Assembly (NCBI GenBank): GCA_946530505.1 | Contig: CAMNAD010000004.1 | Location: 1 to 22,230 of the forward strand | Source: an uncultured Bacteroidales bacterium | Lineage (GTDB): Bacteria; Bacteroidota; Bacteroidia; Bacteroidales; UBA932 | Direction of reading: 5' to 3' | Length of the DNA stretch: 22,230 nucleotides | Part shown: piece by piece, positions 1 through 5,201 of the stretch | Position numbering within the stretch: position 1 is the first letter of the stretch | Layout: the number at the start of each line of letters is the position of its first letter | Notes under the pieces: model-generated | Databases searched by the model: none | Seen by the model: only the letters and a program-made list of their open reading frames with translations | What the model was told of the DNA's origin: nothing | Made by a program: the position numbers and the translations under genes

Positions 1-474
1 TGCGGTGGAACCGGCCTGTATATCAATGCCGTTACCGCAGGATACGACTTCCGCAGCCACAAGCCGCTCAGTTCGCCGGCACCGGACAACGGAAAAGCGC
101 CCTTCTCCGCTGAAAACGCTCCGTCGGACGATTCCGCTGTCCGTTCAGATGCCGTTCCCCACACCTACTTCATCGGCACGCTGGTTAGCCGCGAGTTGCG
201 CAACGCCCGCATCGACGCCCGCCTCCGTGCCCGTCTGCAGGAGGGGATGACCGACGAAATCCGCGGTCTGCTCGAGCGGGGTGTCCCTGCTGAAACCCTT
301 ATCGGCTACGGTCTTGAGTATAAGTATGTTACCTTGTTCCTGCAGGGGGAACTCTCCGAGCAGGAACTTTTCGAAAAACTCTCCGTCGCCATCCACCAGT
401 TCGCGAAGCGCCAGATGACCTGGTTCCGCGGGATGGAGCGCAGCGGAGTAAGAATCCATTGGGTAGAAGTATGA
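1..474 (+). CDS. miaA: tRNA dimethylallyltransferase MiaA, 3' part (5' end outside window)
   Basis: MiaA transfers a dimethylallyl group to N6 of A37 in tRNAs that read codons starting with U. The frame is open from base 1 and ends in TGA at 472-474, so the N-terminal P-loop half lies outside the window. Visible motifs are GGTGLYINAV at the left edge and the C-terminal block YGLEYKYVTLFLQGEL, then AIHQFAKRQMTWFRGMER and IHW, which match the Bacteroidota MiaA type I know. Between GGTGLY and the RELRNARI segment there are only about 57 residues, rich in Ser, Pro and Asp. MiaA normally has roughly 85-115 residues there, including an R-x-x-R-A-L/I-E helix that I cannot find. The stop overlaps the next gene's ATG (ATGA), so the two are probably cotranscribed. 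Family assignment is firm; whether this shortened form is fully active is uncertain. Confidence 0.9.
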   Translation, partial: CGGTGLYINAVTAGYDFRSHKPLSSPAPDNGKAPFSAENAPSDDSAVRSDAVPHTYFIGTLVSRELRNARIDARLRARLQEGMTDEIRGLLERGVPAETLIGYGLEYKYVTLFLQGELSEQELFEKLSVAIHQFAKRQMTWFRGMERSGVRIHWVEV

Positions 475-1418
475 AAGAGATCTATTTTGCAGGGGGATGC
501 TTCTGGGGAACGGAGCACTTCTTCTCCGGGGTCGACGGCGTGATTTCGGCCGTCAGCGGATATGCGCAGGGGAATCCGGATTTCGCCGGCCGTCCCTCGT
601 ACGAGCAGGTTTACACCGATACCACCGGCTTTGCGGAGACGGTCCGGGTGTGTTACCGTCCGGAGAAAATCTCCCTTCGCCTGCTCACGGAACTGTACTT
701 CGACATCATCGACCCCCTAAGCCTCAATCAGCAGGGGCACGACACAGGCACCCGCTACCGCACCGGTATCTATTATTCGGATCCCTCCGATCTGCCTGTG
801 CTTCAGGAGGTTTACTCTGCTGTAGAGGCCCGCGTCGGGCAGCCTCTGGAGGTTGAACTCGAGCCTCTGCGCTCCTTCTACGAGGCGGAGGAGAGGCATC
901 AGAAATATCTCGACAAGAACCCCGACGGCTACTGCCATCTGCCCTTGCGGACCTTCAAGTATCTTCGTCTGTATCAGGATGTAGCCGCTTTGCTTGGGGA
1001 TGAACCGGATCCCGTCGCACGCATGGCCGAGACCGCCGCTCTCATCTATGAAAGGATGAAGTTTTTCTGGGTGGGATTCTATATCGTCCGCGGCTGTGAA
1101 TTGGTCCTCGGGCCTTTCCAGGGCCCTCCCGCCTGTCTGCGTATCGGCTACGGCCGGGGAGTCTGCGGCACTGCCTGGAAGGAAGCCCGCACCATCGTCG
1201 TCCCCGACGTCGAAGCCTTCCCCGGGCACATCGCCTGCAGTTCCCTTTCGCGCTCCGAAATAGTCGTACCCGTACAGTCGGCCCCTTGTGGGTCACTGAC
1301 GGACCCTTTGCCCGTCGCGGATGGCATAAGCGCCGTGCTGGACATCGACAGCACCACCCCCGCCGCCTTCGACGACACCGACGCCCTCTGGCTCGAGAAA
1401 ATCTGCGGGCTGCTGTAA
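471..1418 (+). CDS. msrA: Fused peptide-methionine (S)-S-oxide reductase MsrA and GAF-type free methionine-(R)-sulfoxide reductase
   Basis: The protein (315 aa) repairs oxidised methionine with two domains. Residues 1-160 are MsrA: GCFWG with catalytic Cys10, the GYAQG segment, and the RHQKYLDKNPDGYCH end. Residues 165-315 are a GAF-fold fRMsr (E. coli MsrC/YebR-like): WVGFY, FQGPPACLRI (Cys222), GVCGTA (Cys232), PGHIAC (Cys256) and VLDIDS. All three family cysteines are present. MsrA reduces S-sulfoxides, and fRMsr reduces free methionine-R-sulfoxide, so one polypeptide covers complementary stereoisomers. The ATG at 471 was preferred over TTG at 459 because it gives the usual MsrA N-terminus and an ATGA overlap with miaA. 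Between SEIVVP and VLDIDS there are about 12 more residues than in E. coli YebR, including an extra Cys273; this insert coincides with a repeated DNA element also found in metK. Acts in the cytoplasm, as no signal peptide is seen. Confidence 0.92.
   Translation: MKEIYFAGGCFWGTEHFFSGVDGVISAVSGYAQGNPDFAGRPSYEQVYTDTTGFAETVRVCYRPEKISLRLLTELYFDIIDPLSLNQQGHDTGTRYRTGIYYSDPSDLPVLQEVYSAVEARVGQPLEVELEPLRSFYEAEERHQKYLDKNPDGYCHLPLRTFKYLRLYQDVAALLGDEPDPVARMAETAALIYERMKFFWVGFYIVRGCELVLGPFQGPPACLRIGYGRGVCGTAWKEARTIVVPDVEAFPGHIACSSLSRSEIVVPVQSAPCGSLTDPLPVADGISAVLDIDSTTPAAFDDTDALWLEKICGLL
1269..1320 (-). repeat. Copy A of a 52-bp in-frame insertion-like repeat, inside the MsrA-fRMsr gene
   Basis: Aligned without gaps to 4562-4613 inside metK, this stretch matches at 42 of 52 positions (hand count). 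The best shared blocks are CCCGTAC, CCCCTTG, GACGG and CCCTTTGCCCGT. It contains a hairpin, GACGG...CCGTC. It codes for the part of the GAF domain that is longer than in known fRMsr proteins (around residues 267-284). Relative to translation it is inverted compared with the metK copy, and it is read in another frame. The strand given is relative to metK's coding strand. Confidence 0.7.
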
Positions 1419-1433
1419 ATGCCTCTGCGCGCT

Positions 1434-1540
1434 GCAGCACTTAAGTGGTTGATAATCCGTACTTTCCCTTAGGGAGAATCGGCGATTTCGACCGATTCTC
1501 TCACCGGAAAGTTATTGATTTTAAGTAGTTTGGGTGCTGC
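1434..1540. repeat. REPIN-like 107-bp imperfect palindrome, copy 1
   Basis: Two 47-nt arms start and end with GCAGCAC / GTGCTGC and surround a 13-nt centre. The central stem GAGAATCGG / CCGATTCTC is perfect, and ACTTTCC recurs in both arms one base out of register. The copy at 3656-3762 has exactly the same length and layout, with about 71% identity by hand alignment. This copy lies between the converging MsrA fusion gene (stop at 1418) and the RAYT gene, whose last codons and stop (1521-1540) are in its right arm. A REP doublet next to a RAYT gene is the hallmark of REPINs. The hairpin could also serve as a bidirectional terminator, though it has no long T-tract. Confidence 0.8.
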
Positions 1541-2417
1541 GGGGAAGATGCAGAAACTTGTTGATACTGCTATCTTTTATTCCGTATTGCGTAGAAAACA
1601 CTGATTTAAGATAGTTCAATGTATTGTCGTCCAGTTTCTCAACATCGATTTTTGTTGTTTTGCAGTATGAACTCAAAACTCCGATCATTGTCCTATAACA
1701 GGAATGGTCCCCGCAGTCATCCTTCAAATCGAATTCATTGCCGGCGTTTGACTCTATAGCGACCAAGGCCTTGTCAAAACTGCCATATAAAGATATAATT
1801 GCTTGATAATCAAGGAAATTATATTTATAAATGATATAGTCAATTATTTGCTTTCTCTCCTTTTTGTTCAGGCCGGAAAATATTCTTCTTTGTGTCATAT
1901 AATCTATATACTCATCGTTGCCGAATTTGATATCGACGAGACGCATGGCGCGTATCATCCTGCGACTCCTCTCTCTATTGACTATGGCTTCCGAAAATGG
2001 ATGAGGGTTGTTATAATATGCCAATAGTGTCCATCTGTTTTCAATGGCGTTGCGATTCATTTTGCCGGCGACACAGTTGTTGACAACATAAGCTATATTC
2101 CCCAGAATGCGTTTAACGCCATTCTTTACGGAAAACCCGAATGAGTGATGCCATAATGGCCCTTTTCGGCCATATTCTTTATTGTAGGTGTGTGCAGTTG
2201 AAACACCGACTTGCCTTTGGAACAGAGTCAGCCGTTGCCTCGTTTCATCCAAAGCAGTTGCATGTGTATGGTTGAACATTATGGAGAAGCCGACAAAAAC
2301 AATTTCCATCCGTCTGGCGAAGACACTGAAAGTTGTGAAATACATAATGCAGTCCTCGATCCGGTAAAAAATACCCCACCAGTTTTTCCCTTTCGCAAAT
2401 AGATGATGTGCTTTCAT
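1521..2417 (-). CDS. REP-associated tyrosine transposase-like protein (RAYT, Y1/HUH family)
   Basis: This 298-aa protein resembles the Y1 (IS200/TnpA_REP) single-strand transposases that move REP/REPIN sequences. Visible marks are the HUH-type motif MFNHTHAT (His50 and His52), the segment YNKEYGRKGPLWHHSF around residues 78-93 (like YGRSGTLW in RAYTs), and a candidate catalytic tyrosine Tyr110 in GNIAYVVNN. A basic C-terminal region of about 150 residues follows; its role is unknown to me, possibly DNA recognition. The ATG at 2415-2417 is chosen because the open frame beyond it starts only at a TTG. The gene is clearly AT-richer than its neighbours and runs opposite to both, suggesting acquisition. 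Its 3' end lies within a REPIN-like palindrome, and a second copy sits 1.2 kb away. Family is well supported; activity is unproven. Confidence 0.82.
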   Translation of the reverse strand: MKAHHLFAKGKNWWGIFYRIEDCIMYFTTFSVFARRMEIVFVGFSIMFNHTHATALDETRQRLTLFQRQVGVSTAHTYNKEYGRKGPLWHHSFGFSVKNGVKRILGNIAYVVNNCVAGKMNRNAIENRWTLLAYYNNPHPFSEAIVNRERSRRMIRAMRLVDIKFGNDEYIDYMTQRRIFSGLNKKERKQIIDYIIYKYNFLDYQAIISLYGSFDKALVAIESNAGNEFDLKDDCGDHSCYRTMIGVLSSYCKTTKIDVEKLDDNTLNYLKSVFSTQYGIKDSSINKFLHLPRSTQTT

Positions 2418-2434
2418 AACAAGCCGATTTTTAG

Positions 2435-2465
2435 CGAATATAAATAATAGTTCTTCCCCGGTCAA
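2435..2465 (-). promoter_or_regulatory. Putative promoter of the RAYT gene
   Basis: On the minus strand a TTG (2463-2465) is followed after 20 nt by TATATTCG (2435-2442). This resembles the Bacteroidota TTTG / TAnnTTTG promoter with one mismatch in the -7 box. The -7 box ends 17 nt before the ATG. Inferred from pattern only. Confidence 0.4.
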
Positions 2466-2611
2466 TCAAAAACATAAATAGTGATGAAATGTTTTCGACA
2501 TGTATTTATCAGCATATTTAAACTATTGAGAGTAAGCATATTATAGCTATTTGCCAAAAACTTGCAAATGGGAAGATTGTGACGAAAATACAGATGCCCG
2601 GCCATGTTTGC

Positions 2612-2641
2612 TTGAATAATCGCATTGTTTCAGTACTTTTG
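2612..2641 (+). promoter_or_regulatory. Putative Bacteroidota-type promoter of the threonine aldolase gene
   Basis: TTG at 2612-2614, a 19-nt spacer, then TACTTTTG (2634-2641) fit the TAnnTTTG -7 consensus. Transcription would begin within a few bases of the ATG at 2646, so the mRNA would be leaderless or nearly so. Confidence 0.55.
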
Positions 2642-2645
2642 CAGT

Positions 2646-3674
2646 ATGTATTCATTCACTTGCGACTATACCGAAGGGGCGCATCCGGAGATACTCCGGG
2701 CCCTGACCGAGACCAACATGCAACAGGAACCCGGGTACGGGGAGGATTCTTTCTGCGCTTCGGCGAAGAAGAGAATCAGGGAAGCCACAGGCTGCCCCGA
2801 CGCGGATATCTTCTTCCTTGTCGGCGGCACCCAGACCAACAGCACGGTCATCGACGGATTGCTGGAAGGATGCCAGGGGGTACTGGCTGTTCAGACCGGG
2901 CATATCGCCGTCCACGAGGCTGGTGCCATCGAATTCTGCGGACACAAGGTCCTGACCTTGCCGCAGCATCAGGGAAAGATGGATGCCGGGGAGCTGAAGG
3001 CCTGGCTCGACAGCTTTTATGCCGACGGAACGTATCCCCACATGGTCCAGCCGGGAATGGTATATATCTCATTCCCAACCGAATACGGAACCATATATTC
3101 CCGTGCGGAGCTTGAAGGGATCGGAGATGTCTGCAAGCAGTACGGTCTGCCACTATTCATCGACGGAGCCCGTCTCGGATATGGCCTGGCCAGCCCGGCA
3201 GCGGATGTGACCTTGCAGGACATTGCCGGTCTGTGCGACGTGTTTTACATCGGCGGCACGAAAGTCGGCGCCCTGTGCGGAGAAGCCGTTGTATTCCCGA
3301 AAGGAAATGCGCCGAAGCACTTCTTCACTCACATAAAGATGCACGGAGCCCTTTTGGCAAAGGGAAGATTGCTCGGTATTCAGTTCGATACACTTTTCAC
3401 GAACGGACTTTACATGGAGATCAGCGCCCACGCCATCCGTATGGCCATGAAACTCAAAACGATCTTCGCAGAAAAAGGTATACCGTTCTACATTGATTCT
3501 CCGACCAACCAGCAGTTCCCCATCCTGACATCCTCTCAGATGGCGGAATTGGAGGGGAAGATCGCCTTCGAAATTTGGGAAAGACTCCCGGATGGCAGGG
3601 CTGTCACCCGCTTTGCCACCTCCTGGGCAACTAAGGAGGAATCTATTAAAACTCTGCAGCAGTTAATAGGTTGA
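2646..3674 (+). CDS. ltaE: Low-specificity L-threonine aldolase family PLP enzyme
   Basis: The 342-aa protein belongs to the fold-type I PLP threonine aldolase / beta-eliminating lyase family. It would cleave L-threonine or L-allo-threonine to glycine and acetaldehyde in the cytoplasm. Visible are the N-terminal SFTCDYTEGAHPEIL, GGTQTNSTVI (residues 61-70, cofactor phosphate region), the PLP-ring aspartate in FIDGARLGYG (Asp173), and the Schiff-base lysine in YIGGTKVGALCGE (Lys206). Length is typical. The ATG at 2646 is chosen over an in-frame start at 2625 because the family N-terminus begins at MYSF and a promoter -7 box lies at 2634-2641. The final codons and stop fall within REPIN copy 2, so the last six residues may have been replaced by the repeat. 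The exact substrate preference cannot be read from sequence. Confidence 0.9.
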   Translation: MYSFTCDYTEGAHPEILRALTETNMQQEPGYGEDSFCASAKKRIREATGCPDADIFFLVGGTQTNSTVIDGLLEGCQGVLAVQTGHIAVHEAGAIEFCGHKVLTLPQHQGKMDAGELKAWLDSFYADGTYPHMVQPGMVYISFPTEYGTIYSRAELEGIGDVCKQYGLPLFIDGARLGYGLASPAADVTLQDIAGLCDVFYIGGTKVGALCGEAVVFPKGNAPKHFFTHIKMHGALLAKGRLLGIQFDTLFTNGLYMEISAHAIRMAMKLKTIFAEKGIPFYIDSPTNQQFPILTSSQMAELEGKIAFEIWERLPDGRAVTRFATSWATKEESIKTLQQLIG

Positions 3675-3762
3675 TTATTAGATAATTACTATAGGGAGAA
3701 TCAGCGAATTTTGCCGATTCTCCCTATAGTAAGTTATTGATAGACAGTGGGTTGGCTGCTGC
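3656..3762. repeat. REPIN-like 107-bp imperfect palindrome, copy 2
   Basis: Same architecture as the copy at 1434-1540: 47-nt arms bounded by GCAGCAG / CTGCTGC and a 13-nt centre. The inner stem TTACTATAGGGAGAATC / GATTCTCCCTATAGTAA is 17 bp and perfect. Blocks shared with copy 1 include GGTTGAT, AGGGAGAATC, CGATTCTC and AAGTTATTGAT. Its left arm contains the last codons and stop of the threonine aldolase gene. Its right end is 30 bp from the stop of the converging metK, so it may also terminate transcription from both sides. Confidence 0.8.
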
Positions 3763-3792
3763 GAGCGTTGGGGCTAAAGCGGGGACGGGCCG

Positions 3793-5079
3793 CTAAAGGC
3801 CGAATTCGGAACGCAGGAGGTCTACGCTGTCGAGTTTCTCCCAGCCGAAGAACTGGATGCCGTCCTTGACGTAGGGTTTGCGCCCGAAATGACCGTAGGC
3901 GGCGGTGGGGGCGTAGATGGGATTCTTCAGGCCGAAGCGGCGCACGATGGCGGCGGGGCGGAGGTCGAAGAGGCCGCGCAGCTTGAAGGCGATTTCGGCG
4001 TCCGGAACCACGCCTGTGCCGTAGGAATTGACATATACGCTGACGGGTTCGGCAACGCCGATGGCATAGGCGAGCTGCACGAGGCATTCGGAGGCGACGC
4101 CGGCGGCTACCAGGTTTTTAGCAAGATAGCGGGCGGCGTATGCGGCGCTGCGGTCAACTTTCGAAGGATCCTTCCCGGAGAAGGCCCCGCCGCCATGGGC
4201 CCCGCGTCCGCCGTAGGTGTCCACGATGATCTTGCGCCCGGTGAGGCCGGTATCTCCCGCAGGGCCGCCTATCACGAACTTGCCTGTCGGATTGACGTGC
4301 AGGATGAACTTGCCGTCGAAGAGGGCGGCGATTTCCGCAGGCAGAGAGGCGATGAGGCGGGGGAGTACGATCTCCCGCACGTCCTTCTCGATGCGGGCGT
4401 GCATGGCTTCGTCGGTGTCGAACTCGTCGTGCTGGGTGCTGAGGACGATGGTATGTACGCGGACCGGCTTGTTGGTGAGGCCGTCGAACTCTACGGAGAA
4501 CTGCGCCTTGGCATCCGGCCGCAGATACGGCATGACTGCGTCGGCTTGCGGACGGGCAATGCCCGTACCGGGTTCCCCTTGCGGGACACGGACGGGCCCT
4601 TTGCCCGTAGCGGTGAGATCGTGCCGTATCTGCGCCAGTACCTGCAAGAGCCTGTGCGACAGGTACAAAGCCAGCGGCATGTAGTCGGGAGTATTCTTGC
4701 AGGCATAGCCGAACATCATGCCCTGGTCGCCGGCTCCCTGCGACATCTCGTCTTCGCGCACGACGCCGCGGTGGATGTCGGCGCTCTGCCCGTGGATCGT
4801 GGAGATGATTCCGCAGGATGAGGCGTCGAATCCGTACTCGGCCTTGGTGTAGCCGATACGGGCGATCGTTTCGCGGGCGACTTTGTCGACATCCACGTAA
4901 GCGGAAGACTCGACTTCGCCGCCGACCACTACGAGCCCAGCCGTGCAAAAAGTTTCGCAGGCCACCTTGGATTCGGGGTCCTGCCTCAAAAACTCATCAA
5001 GAATCGAATCTGAAATCTGGTCGGCAACCTTGTCAGGATGCCCTTCCGAGACACTCTCGGATGTAAAGAGATAGTTCAT
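3793..5079 (-). CDS. metK: S-adenosylmethionine synthetase
   Basis: MetK (428 aa) makes S-adenosylmethionine from methionine and ATP in the cytoplasm. Motifs are classical: FTSESVSEGHPDK at the N-terminus, GAGDQGMMFGY (residues 115-125), LRPDAKAQ with the active-site lysine, HVNPTGKFVIGGP, and the glycine-rich GGGAFSGKDPSKVDRSAAY. Immediately before MPYLRPDAK there is an insert at roughly residues 155-182, rich in Gly, Pro and Arg. B. thetaiotaomicron and E. coli MetK, as I remember them, have only about five residues there. The insert contains a 52-bp DNA repeat shared with the MsrA fusion gene. The 5' leader carries a SAM-II-like structure that abuts the ATG, suggesting feedback control by SAM. 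The gene is divergent from a TonB receptor gene and convergent with the threonine aldolase gene. Confidence 0.97.
   Translation of the reverse strand: MNYLFTSESVSEGHPDKVADQISDSILDEFLRQDPESKVACETFCTAGLVVVGGEVESSAYVDVDKVARETIARIGYTKAEYGFDASSCGIISTIHGQSADIHRGVVREDEMSQGAGDQGMMFGYACKNTPDYMPLALYLSHRLLQVLAQIRHDLTATGKGPVRVPQGEPGTGIARPQADAVMPYLRPDAKAQFSVEFDGLTNKPVRVHTIVLSTQHDEFDTDEAMHARIEKDVREIVLPRLIASLPAEIAALFDGKFILHVNPTGKFVIGGPAGDTGLTGRKIIVDTYGGRGAHGGGAFSGKDPSKVDRSAAYAARYLAKNLVAAGVASECLVQLAYAIGVAEPVSVYVNSYGTGVVPDAEIAFKLRGLFDLRPAAIVRRFGLKNPIYAPTAAYGHFGRKPYVKDGIQFFGWEKLDSVDLLRSEFGL
4534..4617 (-). repeat. Insert in metK containing copy B of the in-frame repeat and two small palindromes
   Basis: This segment encodes the extra loop before the MetK LRPDAK motif. 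Bases 4562-4613 match copy A (1269-1320) at 42 of 52 positions. On the coding strand there are two related palindromic units, ACGGGCAAAGGGCCCGTCCG (4589-4608) and ACGGGCATTGCCCGTCCG (4549-4566), about 20 bp apart. Such internal duplication is typical of a small palindromic element rather than of ordinary loop drift. The frame stays open throughout. Confidence 0.68.
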
Positions 5080-5131
5080 TTTAGCATTTTTTTAAAATTA
5101 CAGGGGTTGCAAGCAGTCAAATCTTTCCCCT
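5079..5131 (-). ncRNA. SAM-II-like riboswitch candidate in the metK leader
   Basis: On the minus strand, AGGGG (5127-5131) pairs with CCCCT (5102-5106) around a 20-nt loop containing GATTTG and CTTGCAA. An A-rich stretch and GCTAAAA follow, the last base being the A of the metK ATG. This order and spacing (about 53 nt in all) match the SAM-II (metA / SAM_alpha) riboswitch as I remember it: P1, GAUUUG, UUGCAA, A-rich linker, GCUAAAA at the start codon. SAM-II is known from alphaproteobacteria and Bacteroidetes. The weak point is the P2 pseudoknot: I cannot find convincing pairing between the loop and the A-rich part. The gene context (SAM synthetase) fits. Confidence 0.55.
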
Positions 5132-5139
5132 TTCGGCCG

Positions 5140-5147
5140 CAAAGTTA
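5140..5147 (-). promoter_or_regulatory. Putative -7 element of the metK promoter
   Basis: TAACTTTG on the minus strand is a perfect TAnnTTTG match, 60 bp upstream of the metK ATG and just upstream of the SAM-II-like structure, so the transcript would include it. No clear TTTG -33 box is seen at the expected spacing. Confidence 0.5.
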
Positions 5148-5160
5148 ACGAAAAATGTAT

Positions 5161-5168
5161 TATCTTCG
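5161..5168 (+). promoter_or_regulatory. Putative -7 element of the TonB receptor promoter
   Basis: TATCTTCG is a one-mismatch version of TAnnTTTG, 33 bp before the receptor ATG. The -33 box is not obvious. It lies 13 bp from the oppositely oriented metK -7 element, so the two promoters overlap. Confidence 0.4.
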
Positions 5169-5201
5169 CACCGAAAAAACTTACATACAATATAAAAGTT
5201 T

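Noticed and set aside
34..165. A third copy of the in-frame insertion element inside miaA
   Set aside because: The miaA segment is also unusual and GC-rich, but I found no aligned blocks with the 52-bp consensus.
1434..1540. Simple intrinsic terminators as the full explanation of the two palindromes
   Set aside because: The hairpins lack a proper T-tract, and the equal 107-bp length with shared outer arms needs a repeat-element explanation; a termination role may be secondary.
2466..2611. A further REPIN copy upstream of the transposase-like gene
   Set aside because: No GAGAATC/GATTCTC core or GCAGCA ends are present; the stretch is AT-rich with no structure I could support.
3889..4821. A 310-codon plus-strand open frame across metK
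   Set aside because: It is antisense to a full set of MetK motifs and shows Gly/Ala/Asp-rich shadow composition.
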